Shown: piece by piece, positions 1 to 9,150 of the stretch
Numbering within the stretch: the stretch's first letter is position 1
Layout: each line of letters starts with the position of its first letter
Assembly: GCA_900545935.1 (NCBI GenBank)
Contig: URAP01000010.1
Location: forward strand, 1-62,487
DNA from: an uncultured Eubacteriales bacterium
Lineage (GTDB): Bacteria; Bacillota; Clostridia; Oscillospirales; CAG-272
Direction of reading: 5' to 3'
Length of the DNA stretch: 62,487 bases
The notes under the pieces: generated by a model
Told to the model about the DNA's origin: nothing
What the model saw: only the letters and a program-made list of their open reading frames with translations
Databases searched by the model: none
Position numbers and translations under genes: made by a program

Positions 1-86
1 GTGTAGAGCGCCGACTGCTCGCGCTGATGATATCGGTCGCTCAGATATTATTCCGTTTTTTTAATGGCATACGGACTTTCGTCTGA

Positions 87-818
87 TTACTCTCCGTCGT
101 TCCAGTTATGATAGATATTAACAACATCGTCGTTTTCCTCGAGGTGCTCGAGGAGCGAGTTCATCTTCTTGATATCATCCTCATCGGTGAGATCGACATA
201 GTTTGAGGGTATCTTATCCTTTTCGCAAGAGGCGATCGCATATCCCATTGCCTCAAGCTCGTCACGAACGGTTTCAAGATCGCTCGGTTCGGTGGTTATC
301 TCAAAGATATCACCGTCTGCAGCAAAATCCTCCGCGCCCGATTCAAGTGCATCCTCCATGAGCTTATCCTCGTCTACACCGCCCTCGCTGTTGTCTATAA
401 TGATAATGCCCTTTTCGGTAAAGAGGTAGCCTACACAGCCGCTCTGGCCGAGATTGCCGCCGAACTTATCGAAGAAATGGCGAACCTCTGCCGCAGTACG
501 GTTGCGATTATCCGTTGCCGCCTCAACTATAACGGCAACACCGGACGGACCGTAGCCCTCATAAGAGATCTCCTCGTATACCGCACCATCTGCGCCGCTT
601 GCCTTCTTGATAATGCGGTCGATATTATCATTCGGGACATTGAGCGACTTAGCCTTGGAAATAAGGTCGCGCAGCTTGGAGTTTGAAACGGGATCGGGAC
701 CGCCCGCCTTAACGGCAACGGCGATCTCCTTACCGACCTTGGTAAAGACACTCGCGCGCTGTGCGTCGGTCTTTTCCTTCTTGTGCATTATATTTTTCCA
801 TTTGCTATGTCCTGACAT
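87..818 (-). CDS. yebC: YebC/PmpR family DNA-binding regulatory protein
   Basis: A complete 243-residue member of the YebC/TACO1 family. It begins MSGHSKWKNIMHKKEKTDAQR, the family's diagnostic N-terminus, and keeps GGNLGQSGCVGYLF in the middle domain. Family members act in the cytoplasm as transcriptional regulators or, in recent work on this family, as helpers for ribosomes stalled on proline runs; which applies here cannot be told from sequence. AAGGAG lies 7 nt before the ATG. It sits downstream of argS on the same strand, about 100 nt away, so the two may share a transcript. No anomaly seen. Confidence 0.95.
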   Translation of the reverse strand: MSGHSKWKNIMHKKEKTDAQRASVFTKVGKEIAVAVKAGGPDPVSNSKLRDLISKAKSLNVPNDNIDRIIKKASGADGAVYEEISYEGYGPSGVAVIVEAATDNRNRTAAEVRHFFDKFGGNLGQSGCVGYLFTEKGIIIIDNSEGGVDEDKLMEDALESGAEDFAADGDIFEITTEPSDLETVRDELEAMGYAIASCEKDKIPSNYVDLTDEDDIKKMNSLLEHLEENDDVVNIYHNWNDGE

Positions 819-920
819 TTTATATTCTCCTTATTGTGTGTAATATTTTTAGTTTCAGCCGACGGATTCAAAGCGGCGAATAGGAAGCCGCCCCGGCGGC
901 TTATTCGCCACGGCAGACCG

Positions 921-2648
921 TCAGATCTTCTCGGGCGTTCTCATACAGATGAGATGCAGTGCATTTCCGAGTACATCGCGAACCGCAGCGGTCATGCGCA
1001 GACGCGAAGCGCCGACAGCATCCGATTCTGCATGCGCGATGGAGCAATCGTGATAGAACTTATTGAATGCAGCACAGAGCTGATAGATATAGCGTGTGAC
1101 GATGCTCGGCTCATATGCTTCAAGCGCATCCGAGACCTTTTCCGGGAAGAGTGCAAGCGTACGCAGCAGCTCGCGCTCCGCATCGCACAGAGGTGCTCCC
1201 TCTGCTGCCGCCGCATCCGGAATACTGTCGGCACGGGAGAGGATAGAGCAGGTGCGCGCATAGGTATACTGTGCATACGGTCCGGTATTTCCGTCAAACG
1301 AAAGCGCATCCTCGAGCATAAAGCTGATATCCTTAATGCGGCTGCCGGAGAGGTAGTAGTATACGATAGCTCCGACACCGACCGCCTCGGCTACGCTGTC
1401 CATATCCTCAAGCTCTCTGCCCTTCTCGGTCATTATCTCGCGGACCTTTTCTATCGATTGAGCAAAAAGGTCACGAAGCAAAATGACGTTTCCGGTACGG
1501 GTAGCGAGCTTTTCGCCGTTGATGCTTACAGTGCCGTACGGCACATGAACAAGTCCGCCGTACCACGGATATCCCATCAGCTCCACCACCTTGAACCACT
1601 GAGCAAAGTGCAGGCACTGAGCGGAAGAGGTAACATAGATACACTTATCGAAATCGTAGGTCTCCTTCCGGTATACCGCTGCCGCGATATCACGGGTAGG
1701 ATAGAGGGTGGAGCCGTCCTTTTTCAGTATCAGGCATGGAGGCATTCCGTACTCCTCAAGGTCGACAATGGATGCGCCGTCGTCGATCTTGAGCAATCCC
1801 ATATCGCGCAGCTTCTGTACCTGTGCCGGCATCTTGTCGGTATAAAAACTCTCACCCTTATACGAATCAAACTCGATATCAAGCTGTGCATAGGTCTTTT
1901 TATACTCACGCAGACTCAGGTCGACGAACCAACGCCAGAGCGCAAGGTTTTCCTCGTCTCCGTGCTCGAGCTTGGCAAACTCCTCGCGAGCACGGTCGTT
2001 CAGAGTCGGGTCGGATTCAGCCTCCTCGTGGAAGCGGACATACAGCTCAACGAGCTTGTCTATGCCGCCCTGCTCTATCATCTCGCGGTCACCCCAGAGG
2101 CGATATGCGGTGATTAGCTTACCGAACTGAGTGCCCCAGTCGCCGAGATAGTTTATGCCGACGCAATTATAGCCTGCGAACTGATGCAGCTTTTTAAGAG
2201 AATGACCGATAACCGTCGTTCCGAGATGCCCGATGTGAAAGGGCTTAGCCACATTCGGCGAGGAATAGTCGAGGACTATCGTCTTGCCGTGCCCGACATC
2301 CGATCCACCGTAGGGGATCTCGCCCGGTCGGAGTATGCGCTCGACAAGGTCGTCTCGCAGATAGCCGTCTGACACCTTGAAATTAAGGTATCCGCCGGCG
2401 CATACCGCCTCGGATATGCCGTTAGGCAGATCCGCTGCCAGCGCCTCGCCTACCGACGAAGCAATTACGGGCGGTGCCTTGCGGAGCGTGCGCGAGAGCT
2501 TAAAGCACGGCAGTGCGATATCACCCATTGTGTTGTCGGGAGGGTACTCGAGCATGGCGCAGAGCTCCTCTGCCGCAGGAGCATTGCCGAACTGCGCCTC
2601 CATGACCGAGGCGAGCTTCTCCGATAATCTCTTCTTGATAGTCAGCAT
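921..2648 (-). CDS. argS: Arginyl-tRNA synthetase
   Basis: A class I aminoacyl-tRNA synthetase of 575 residues, the normal length. The N-terminal Add-1-like domain is followed by the HIGH signature (PFHIGHLGTTVIGHSLK, about residues 136-152) and the Rossmann core, with GEKLATRTGNVILL where the degenerate KMSKS loop is expected. The C-terminal DALR helical domain contains YAQYTYARTCSIL and ends CMRTPEKI. It charges tRNA-Arg in the cytoplasm. AAAAGGT precedes the ATG. A TATAAT lies about 60 nt upstream (2709-2714, minus) but no good -35 matches it. Confidence 0.97.
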   Translation of the reverse strand: MLTIKKRLSEKLASVMEAQFGNAPAAEELCAMLEYPPDNTMGDIALPCFKLSRTLRKAPPVIASSVGEALAADLPNGISEAVCAGGYLNFKVSDGYLRDDLVERILRPGEIPYGGSDVGHGKTIVLDYSSPNVAKPFHIGHLGTTVIGHSLKKLHQFAGYNCVGINYLGDWGTQFGKLITAYRLWGDREMIEQGGIDKLVELYVRFHEEAESDPTLNDRAREEFAKLEHGDEENLALWRWFVDLSLREYKKTYAQLDIEFDSYKGESFYTDKMPAQVQKLRDMGLLKIDDGASIVDLEEYGMPPCLILKKDGSTLYPTRDIAAAVYRKETYDFDKCIYVTSSAQCLHFAQWFKVVELMGYPWYGGLVHVPYGTVSINGEKLATRTGNVILLRDLFAQSIEKVREIMTEKGRELEDMDSVAEAVGVGAIVYYYLSGSRIKDISFMLEDALSFDGNTGPYAQYTYARTCSILSRADSIPDAAAAEGAPLCDAERELLRTLALFPEKVSDALEAYEPSIVTRYIYQLCAAFNKFYHDCSIAHAESDAVGASRLRMTAAVRDVLGNALHLICMRTPEKI

Positions 2649-3084
2649 AAAAGTTACCTTTTTTCGTTATTTATGTGCCGCGCACGGCAAAATCGACACA
2701 GCGATGCAATTATACCGCACGGACAAACATACCACCCTATAATATACCATACATCGGCGGGAATTGCAATAGCATGCGTGAAAGTTTTCAACGTCGGGTG
2801 GCAAAAATCCGCTGTCGGGTGTATACAGCCACACATCCGTCATCTTCCTGCTATTGTATCTTATAACTCACATACAACGTCTGCATTATACTCTATAGAG
2901 CTGACAATAATTGCGCCATCGCACACGGTATACAGCTGTGCCTTGACGCTTCATAGAAGATGCCGATATAAAAAATCCGCCGCGTAGGCTCGACGGCGGA
3001 TCTTATAATTATGCAGTTGGCTCGAATAATCGGCATTTTCTTGCGCTCGAAGAGTCAGGCATCGGGGTCAACACACGTAACACA
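2649..3084. other. Intergenic region with no gene seen
   Basis: It holds the argS leader and the terminator that follows the DUF1294 gene. The open frames here are short, overlap one another and lack ribosome sites. Confidence 0.6.
2971..3001 (-). terminator. Rho-independent terminator after the DUF1294 gene
   Basis: Arms ATCCGCCG (2975-2982) and CGGCGGAT (2994-3001) pair perfectly. On the minus strand the hairpin is followed by a run of six T. It lies about 85 nt beyond the DUF1294 stop codon. Confidence 0.8.
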
Positions 3085-3387
3085 TCAGGTAAGCACTATC
3101 AGAGCTGCGAGCGCGGCAAGCTGAAGCAGCGCACATATCGGAACACCTATGCGAAAGTTTGTATGGCGAGTCTTATGATGCATTAGATGCATTCCTACAA
3201 ACGAGCCGACGCCTCCGAAGAAAACCGTAAAAAACCACAATGCCGCCTCGGAAATACGCCATGTGCCCCGGCGAGCAAGGTTCTTATCAATTATGAAGAC
3301 CAGTAATGCCAAAACGCTCATTACTGTCATTGCGATAACATAAAAGCTCGTCACAGTCAGTTCAGCGAAAGCGCCGTGCAAATTCAT
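3085..3387 (-). CDS. DUF1294 family small membrane protein
   Basis: A 100-residue protein with three hydrophobic segments (about 10-32, 48-66 and 79-99). It carries the DUF1294 pattern: DKNLARRGTWRISE, then GGVGSFVGMHLMHHKTRHTNF, then a hydrophobic C-terminal helix. Function of the family is unknown; it is an inner-membrane protein. GGAGGAG lies 8 nt before the ATG. The gene begins 18 nt after the PHP hydrolase and probably shares its transcript, which ends at the hairpin near 2975. Confidence 0.85.
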   Translation of the reverse strand: MNLHGAFAELTVTSFYVIAMTVMSVLALLVFIIDKNLARRGTWRISEAALWFFTVFFGGVGSFVGMHLMHHKTRHTNFRIGVPICALLQLAALAALIVLT

Positions 3388-3405
3388 CTTAATTTCTCCT
3401 CCCGC

Positions 3406-4590
3406 TTATTTATTGAAAATCTCGGAGAAACGTTCACGCGCGGCGCTGATATTCTCGCTTGCGATTTTTTCGTAGCCGATAAGCGTGTATGTATTGATGA
3501 TAAGATGACGGAAATGCGGGTCGTCAAGCGCGCTGCATACAAACGACTGGCGCGGTGAGTTTATATCCTCTCCGCTTATCTGAAAGAAGTTATGCAGACG
3601 GCAGATATTCATAACACGGGCAAGCTGCTCCGGTGAGTTGCGAGTAGGCATATATGTAACGGCATCGAAGCCGAGACCCTGAAGCACGCAGACGACCGCG
3701 TCGAGATATTCATCCTCGAAGCGCTGTGATTTTTTGTCTCCGGTTACAGAATCGCCTACATCTCCGAGATATGCATACGCAGCGATACCGCCGTTGTCGT
3801 GCACCATCTTGACAAAGGTCATGGCATCCGGAAGTTCGTCTGTCGCGGGTATGTACACCTTTCCGATAAGGTCGCTCTTCAGCACGCCGAGAAGATCGTA
3901 AACATAAAAATCAGGATGAGCGTCGAGCAGCTTGCGGCGATTTTTGTCCGAGAGCTTCATGCCCATCTCGTCTCCGAGAAAGGCAACTACCTGCTCGGGC
4001 AGCTGATAACGCTCGACTATCTTTTTAGCAAGGGCAAACATCAGATGGCGCTCGGTCACCGTTCCTCCCTTTGCATAGTTTGAGTTCGGAAGAACATCTG
4101 TATCAAAATCGACGCTTATCCCGTACGGCTCCATCAGCTCGTTTATCCGCTCGCACATGGCGCGGTTGCGGACATTTCTCGCCGCGCGATAGGGCGCGAA
4201 AAAGTCGTTTACCTTCTCAAGATTGCAGTGCGGTATACCGTGCATTGCGACATATGCTACCGAGACCTGATCGGGGTTATTGATGCGTCTGCCGCACAGC
4301 ACCGTATCCGACATATCTACCCGGCACTCTACGCCGCAGGTCACCGGCATGTCGAGAATGTCAGCTGCCTCGAGAAATTCGCGTGCGCCCGCAGTCGAAT
4401 CATGATCCATTATTCCCGCCGTGCCGAGTCCGTTCTTCCATGCGATATAGACTGCCTCGGTAGGCGTGTAGGGCGAGAACGAATACGTTGTATGAATGTG
4501 GTTGTTAACATAAGAGGTCTTTGGCGGAGGCGGGATCTTGCCCGCATCCAGCTTTGCTCTGATCTCACGAAGCTCATCGAGTGTCATCAT
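3406..4590 (-). CDS. PHP-domain metal-dependent phosphohydrolase
   Basis: A 394-residue protein with a polymerase-and-histidinol-phosphatase (PHP) fold. NNHIHTTYSFSPYTPTEA (about residues 29-46) holds the first metal-binding HxH, IMDHDST follows at about 60, and VECRVDM supplies further acidic ligands. The family hydrolyses phosphate esters, usually with three metal ions. Residues beyond 150 are a long insertion and C-terminal part I cannot assign, so the substrate is unknown. AAGGAG lies 9 nt before the first ATG; a second ATG follows at once. First gene of a two-gene operon with the DUF1294 gene. Confidence 0.8.
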   Translation of the reverse strand: MMTLDELREIRAKLDAGKIPPPPKTSYVNNHIHTTYSFSPYTPTEAVYIAWKNGLGTAGIMDHDSTAGAREFLEAADILDMPVTCGVECRVDMSDTVLCGRRINNPDQVSVAYVAMHGIPHCNLEKVNDFFAPYRAARNVRNRAMCERINELMEPYGISVDFDTDVLPNSNYAKGGTVTERHLMFALAKKIVERYQLPEQVVAFLGDEMGMKLSDKNRRKLLDAHPDFYVYDLLGVLKSDLIGKVYIPATDELPDAMTFVKMVHDNGGIAAYAYLGDVGDSVTGDKKSQRFEDEYLDAVVCVLQGLGFDAVTYMPTRNSPEQLARVMNICRLHNFFQISGEDINSPRQSFVCSALDDPHFRHLIINTYTLIGYEKIASENISAARERFSEIFNK

Positions 4591-5047
4591 GACAGAAATC
4601 TCCTTACAATAAATAAATAAGTGATTATATGCTGTTACAAATCGTCTTGAAGTCGCTGTGTATTCGCTGTATGTGCTATGTAAATATTAAACCGTGGGTG
4701 TGGTGTGTGTTCCGATGTAATTTATATGTCCGGCTCCTATCGGAGCAATGTGTTCTTCTATTTAATTTCTATGCCGCCTCGGGCAATATGGTGATGTTTT
4801 ATAGTATTCAAGGAACAATGAAGTCCGCTCCTTTTAAACTAAAACATCCTTTTTTAATGTCCTTGATGATTTTTCAGACCGCGCTTTTCCTTTCAGAGAG
4901 CTTTCTCATTTTAAAGTGTACACGCAACCTCTCGGAGAAAGCTTCTGTCTGCGCTTTCTCTCTCAGAAAACTCACTATATTCTGACTCTTTCAGCGTCTC
5001 GCTATTGTTTGAGACTAAAATCTTTTTTCCGTTCCACAAAAACTTTC
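4591..5047. other. AT-rich intergenic region with no gene seen
   Basis: No supported coding sequence. The right half (about 4870-4990) has scattered fragments such as GTCTGCGCTTTCTC that look like decayed relatives of the repeat array starting at 5048. Confidence 0.4.
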
Positions 5048-5892
5048 AGGTCTGCGCTTTTTCAGCCGAACCGCCGCATGGAGAGATAAAAAAGATGCAG
5101 AAGCGTCGAAACGCGACTCGTCGCCGTACCGGCGTACGGCAGAGACGGGTTTCGGCGGTAGAAAAAGCGGATAATTATTCCCTTTGGAGAAATCCGATAG
5201 GATTTTATCAACCTTTCCGATGCAGAGAGGAGGAGTTTGGTAGCAGAAGATTGAGTTTCCAACAGCCCCTCTGTCACGGCAAGCCGTGCCACCTCCCCTT
5301 ACACAGGGGAGGCAAACACGTCCGTAGCTTCTCTCACACCATCTGCTTAATCTCAAGCTAAGCTCAAATATCTTAGAGCCTTTTCGGTCTGCGTTTTTTC
5401 AGCCGACACGAGCCGGGGAGAGATAAAAAAGATGCAGAATCGTCGAAAATCGTCACGTCGCCGTACAAGCGTACGGCAGAGGCGATTTTCAGCGGTAGAA
5501 AAAGCGAAAACATCATTTCGCCTTTTGAAGGAATCCGCAAGGATTCCGACACATTACCCGCCATATGGGACATACTAAAGATTAATTATCATAGTCCGTT
5601 TTCGCTTTTTCGGTCTGCGCTTTTTTAGCCGAACCGCCGCGTGGAGAGATAAAAAAGATGCAGAAGCGTCGAAACACGACTCGTCGCCGTACAAGCGTAC
5701 GGCAGAGACGGGTTTCGGCGGTAGAAAAAGCGAAAACATAAAACTTCATGCAGGAATCCGTAAGGATTCCGACCCATTATCTGCTTTATGGGACATACTA
5801 AAGGCAAATAATTTCAGCCTGTTTTCGCTTTTTCGGTCTGCGCTTTTTTAGCCTTCACAAGCGCTTTTTCGGTCCGGACGATTTTTTAACCT
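5048..5892 (+). repeat. Array 1 of a structured palindromic repeat (three units)
   Basis: Three head-to-tail units. Each has a head (GGTCTGCGCTTTTTTAGCC), GGAGAGATAAAA, and a large hairpin centred on GCCGTACaagcGTACGGC (near 5130, 5470 and 5695). An arm GAAAAAGCGAAAAC (5498-5511, 5724-5737) follows, then a small hairpin such as GGAATCCgtaaGGATTCC, then the partner arm GTTTTCGCTTTTTC (5598-5611, 5821-5834). Unit 1 (5048 to about 5380) has the GAAAAAGCGGATAA and AAATCCGATAGGATTT variants; its right arm has decayed and it contains a nested repeat. The array ends in TTTTTCGGTCCGGACGA at 5866-5882. No transposase is present. Confidence 0.85.
5257..5316. repeat. Nested palindromic repeat inside array unit 1
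   Basis: CACGGCaaGCCGTG and CTCCCCTtacacAGGGGAG form two adjacent hairpins. This resembles a short dispersed palindrome common in Oscillospirales genomes. It interrupts the first array unit and so probably arrived after it. Confidence 0.5.
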
Positions 5893-5932
5893 CCCAAAAT
5901 GTAAATTCTAAGTGAATGTTAATTTTTTTCGC

Positions 5933-5961
5933 TTTACTTATTTGATTTTACGTGGTATCAT
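5933..5961 (+). promoter_or_regulatory. Sigma-A promoter of the yerC-like/methyltransferase operon
   Basis: TTTACT at 5933-5938, a 17-nt spacer, and TATCAT at 5956-5961, about 95 nt before the first ATG and immediately after the repeat array. Confidence 0.6.
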
Positions 5962-6057
5962 ATCAGTGTATTAAAGTATTGAAGTGCCTGAGCGGACGGA
6001 GATGTATTGACGCGCACGGCACTGTATGATACAAAAAAATGAAAAGGGGGCAATAAT

Positions 6058-6414
6058 ATGCCTGCTAACAGCTATCGGGACGAAAATACCGACGAGCTGA
6101 TGCGCGCGATGCTTACGCTGCGCGACGTTGACGAGTGCTACCGTCTGTTTGAGGACCTGTGCACGATAGCGGAGATACGCGAGATGTCCAAGCGGCTTCT
6201 TGCCGCGAGTATGCTTTCCGAGAACTGTATATATACCCGTATAACCGAGGAGACTGGGCTCAGTACCGCAACCATCAGCCGAGTCAATCGCTGTCTGAAA
6301 TACGGCGAGGACGGCTATAAGACCGTGCTCTCGCGCCTCGCGGAGCAGAGGAAGCAGTCAGAGCCTGCCAAGGCATCGAAAAAGACAGGTACGGGGGAAG
6401 GAAAAGATGAGTGA
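6058..6414 (+). CDS. YerC/YecD family TrpR-like DNA-binding protein
   Basis: A 118-residue helix-turn-helix protein of the YerC/YecD (TrpR superfamily) type. TIAEIREMSKRLLAASML leads into the reading head TEETGLSTATISRVNRCLKY (about residues 67-86). Related proteins bind DNA as dimers; the ligand, if any, is unknown. The Lys-rich tail after residue 100 is low-complexity. AAAAGGGGG lies before the ATG. Its end overlaps the methyltransferase start by 8 nt, so translation of the two is probably coupled. It may regulate its own promoter at 5933-5961. Confidence 0.88.
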   Translation: MPANSYRDENTDELMRAMLTLRDVDECYRLFEDLCTIAEIREMSKRLLAASMLSENCIYTRITEETGLSTATISRVNRCLKYGEDGYKTVLSRLAEQRKQSEPAKASKKTGTGEGKDE

Positions 6415-7177
6415 ACCGAGCTACAGCGCCCTTGCACCGTATTATGAACAGCTGAACAGCGAGGTTGACTACGACGGTATAGCGGAGTTTATCGACCGAA
6501 CGATCAAACAGCGCCGCCGCTCGGAGAACGAACTGACTCTCGACCTCGGCTGCGGCACGGGGACGGTCACGCGACGTCTCGCCGCACTCGGCTACGATAT
6601 GATAGGAGTTGACTGCTCGGAGGATATGCTTGCCGAGGCGCAGCGCATGAGCACGGAGGTGCACGGCGGAAAGCATCCGCTCTACATATGTCAGGATATC
6701 CGCAGCCTCGAGCTTTACGGCACTGTCGGCGCGGCTGTCTGCTGCCTTGACGGGCTTAATTATCTGTGCGGCAGGGGCGACCTCGATCGATGCCTCGGCG
6801 CGCTTGCAAACTATCTCGAGCCGGGCGGAGTGTTTATTTTCGATGTCAATACCCCGCACAAGTTCCGCGATATTTACGGCACTCGCGACTATGTTATAGA
6901 GGATGAGGGCGTTCTCTGCGCATGGGAGAACGATTACAATGAAAAGACGGGAATATGCGATTTTTATCTCTCTGTATTCTCGGAGCGTGAAAACGGTCTG
7001 TGGGAGCGAAGCGACGAGGTGCAGCGCGAGCGCTGCTATACCCGCCGAATGCTTGAAAACGCCCTTGCTCGTAACGGCTTTGCCGTATGTGAGGTGCTTG
7101 GAGCGGACAGTCATGCTCCCGCAGTCGATGAGGATGAGCGGTGGGTATTCGTAACCGAACGTGTTCGGGTCGGCTAA
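6407..7177 (+). CDS. Class I SAM-dependent methyltransferase
   Basis: A 256-residue methyltransferase with motif I LDLGCGTGTVTRRLA (about residues 45-59) and the acidic ribose-binding segment GVDCSEDMLAEA. A GGVFIFDVNTPHKFRD segment is typical of small-molecule methyltransferases of this class. The substrate cannot be told. It overlaps the regulator gene upstream. Its last codons and stop (GTCGGCTAA) match the edge of the repeat array that follows, so the C-terminus V-R-V-G appears to be repeat-derived. Confidence 0.85.
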   Translation: MSEPSYSALAPYYEQLNSEVDYDGIAEFIDRTIKQRRRSENELTLDLGCGTGTVTRRLAALGYDMIGVDCSEDMLAEAQRMSTEVHGGKHPLYICQDIRSLELYGTVGAAVCCLDGLNYLCGRGDLDRCLGALANYLEPGGVFIFDVNTPHKFRDIYGTRDYVIEDEGVLCAWENDYNEKTGICDFYLSVFSERENGLWERSDEVQRERCYTRRMLENALARNGFAVCEVLGADSHAPAVDEDERWVFVTERVRVG

Positions 7178-7612
7178 AATCGTCCGGACCGAAAAAGCGA
7201 AAACAAGCTATGATAATTGTTTTTTTGTATGTCCCATATAGCTGATAAGGGGTCGGAATCCTGACGGATTCCTGCTTAAAATTTGATGTTTTCGCTTTTT
7301 CTGCGCCCGATTTCGCCGCACGACGTACGCTTGTACGCCTTGCGCGACGAAATCGAACACTCCAAACGATTTTATCTCTCCCCATTTCGGGTCGGCTAAA
7401 AAAGCGCAGACCGAAAAAGCGGATAAAACGCATTTGTAAGGCTTCTTATTCAGCACAAATGCTGTGAAATCAGATGAAATCCTATCGGATTTCTCCGAAG
7501 GAATAATTATCCGCTTTTTCTACCGCCGAAAATCGCCTCTGCCGTACAATTGTACGACGACGTGACAATTTTCGACGCTTCTGCATCTATTTTATCTATC
7601 CCCGAACTCCCG
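7166..7612 (-). repeat. Array 2 of the structured repeat, inverted relative to array 1
   Basis: Two units on the minus strand. Going leftward: a large hairpin (7525-7590), arm GAAAAAGCGGATAA (7521-7508), small hairpin AAATCCgatAGGATTT, partner arm TTATCCGCTTTTTC (7426-7413), head GGTCTGCGCTTTTTTAGCC, a second large hairpin of a different sequence class (about 7370-7302, loop GCGTACaagcGTACG), arm GAAAAAGCGAAAAC (7301-7288), small hairpin GGAATCCgtcAGGATTCC, and partner arm GTTTTCGCTTTTTC (7204-7191). It ends in GGTCCGGACGATTTTAGCC, which overlaps the methyltransferase stop. Each small hairpin is closed by its own matching arm type. Confidence 0.85.
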
Positions 7613-7761
7613 AAAGTCCAAGACAGCACAAACCTATAAGATTCTCTGAAATGCGAAAAGCACAAAGCATAAAATCTCACTTATCCCCATCGGGCTTCTT
7701 ACATTCCCGGAAAAAACTGTTTGCAGCCATCAATGATAATTAAAAAGAAAGAGGAAAAGCT

Positions 7762-8826
7762 ATGAAAAAGAACAGAATTCTTTATTCGCTGCTTGCGCTC
7801 GCACTCAGCCTGACATCGGTCATCGGTCTCGGCTCCTGCGGCGAGGCAAAGCCAGCGGAGACTACTGCCGAGACAACGACCGCAGCACCCGAAACGACCG
7901 AGGCGGAGCCGATCAAGACTCCCGACCGCGACATTAACGTTGCAGTCCTTGCCGGTCCTACCGGAATGGGCGCGGCAAAGCTCATCGCCGACTCAAAAAG
8001 CGAAAAGACCGAGCTGAGCTACAACTTCACCGTCGACACCAATCCTCCCGCAGTTGCGGCATCGGTCATCAGCGGTGAGTATGACATTGCGGCGCTGCCC
8101 ACCAACCTTGCGGCATCACTGTATAACAAGACCGGCGGCAAGGTCCTCTGCGCGGCTGTCAACACCGGCGGAGTTCTCTATGTTCTCGAAAACGGCGACA
8201 CCATCCACTCGGTTGAGGATCTGCGCGGCAAGACCGTCTACTCCACCGGTCAGGCATCCACCCCCGAATATATCCTTAACTATATTCTCAGAAAGAACGG
8301 GCTCGAGCCGGGGACAGACGTAACCGTAGAATATCTGAGCGAGCACAGCGAGCTTGCGACAAAAATGATATCCGGCGAGGTCGCACTCGGTGTTCTCCCC
8401 GAGCCGAACGTAACCACCACCCTCACCAAGGGTCCCGAGAGTCTGCGCACCGCGCTCAACCTCACGACCGAGTGGGCAAGCGTTGCCGGCGACGAGTCGA
8501 GCCTGCTCCAGGGCTGCGTTGTCGTCCGCGCAGAGTTTGCGGAGGAGTATCCCGAGGCTGTGGAAAAGTTCCTCGAGGAATATCATGCTTCGGTCGACTA
8601 TATAAATACCGCCGACGACGCTGCGGATATCATTGCCGACTGCGGCATTGTTCCCTCTGCCGCTATCGCAAAGAAAGCGCTGCCGAACTGCAACATTCTC
8701 TACCTTGCAGGCGATGAGATGAAGGCACAGCTCAGCGGTTTCCTCTCCGTGCTGTTCGATGCCGATCCGACATCGGTCGGCGGAAAGCTGCCGGCAGACG
8801 ACTTTTATTACGGCAGCGCCAAGTAA
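7762..8826 (+). CDS. ABC transporter substrate-binding lipoprotein (NMT1/SsuA-like)
   Basis: A 354-residue lipoprotein. A signal peptide ends in the lipobox LGSC (Cys at about 27), followed by a Thr/Glu-rich linker (30-52) and an NMT1/THI5-type periplasmic-binding fold. GPTGMGAAKL, EYDIAALPTN, LRGKTVYSTGQAST and GEVALGVLPEP are typical of binding proteins for sulfonates, thiamine precursors and similar ligands. It would deliver ligand to the fused permease-ATPase at 11680, the only matching partner nearby, from which it is separated by the LtaS-like gene. GAGGAAAAGCT precedes the ATG. Ligand unknown. Confidence 0.85.
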   Translation: MKKNRILYSLLALALSLTSVIGLGSCGEAKPAETTAETTTAAPETTEAEPIKTPDRDINVAVLAGPTGMGAAKLIADSKSEKTELSYNFTVDTNPPAVAASVISGEYDIAALPTNLAASLYNKTGGKVLCAAVNTGGVLYVLENGDTIHSVEDLRGKTVYSTGQASTPEYILNYILRKNGLEPGTDVTVEYLSEHSELATKMISGEVALGVLPEPNVTTTLTKGPESLRTALNLTTEWASVAGDESSLLQGCVVVRAEFAEEYPEAVEKFLEEYHASVDYINTADDAADIIADCGIVPSAAIAKKALPNCNILYLAGDEMKAQLSGFLSVLFDADPTSVGGKLPADDFYYGSAK

Positions 8827-8837
8827 TTGACCCGAGG

Positions 8838-8875
8838 TTCCGTCGCCCGTGTTCTCCACAGGCGGCGGAATTTTT
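8838..8875 (+). terminator. Rho-independent terminator of the binding-protein gene
   Basis: TTCCGTCGCC (8838-8847) pairs with GGCGGCGGAA (8861-8870) with one wobble, followed by TTTTT. Confidence 0.85.
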
Positions 8876-9012
8876 GTATATTCCGTCTCAAGCGCACGCT
8901 CTCTTCGACTCCTTCCCATATTCGACAGCGCTCCGGCACGGCGAGCCGCATAAGAAAATGTCCTCCGCGCGCCGAACGTGCCATGCTCCCGTCCGACATA
9001 GGCATTTCGCAC

Positions 9013-9042
9013 TTGACACATATACCGTATACGTGATATAAT
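9013..9042 (+). promoter_or_regulatory. Consensus sigma-A promoter of the LtaS-like gene
   Basis: TTGACA at 9013-9018, an 18-nt spacer ending in TGA (extended -10), and TATAAT at 9037-9042. Confidence 0.8.
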
Positions 9043-9150
9043 TTTAGGTCGATAGAACTCGAAAAATGTATCACGGGATCCGCGAAAAAAGCGCACTGCC
9101 TCTTACCGCGCCGCAGGCAGCCGGTACGGCAGAAAAATGCAAAAATATAA

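Noticed and set aside
834..2117. Long open frame antisense to argS (427 codons), and similar long antisense frames over other genes (17473-18987, 48674-50218, 10117-11481)
   Set aside because: They mirror strongly biased codon use of recognised genes, lack ribosome sites and show no recognisable domains.
5048..5892. Possible CRISPR array
   Set aside because: Units are about 220 bp, themselves palindromic and variable, with no short constant repeats, regular spacers or cas genes.
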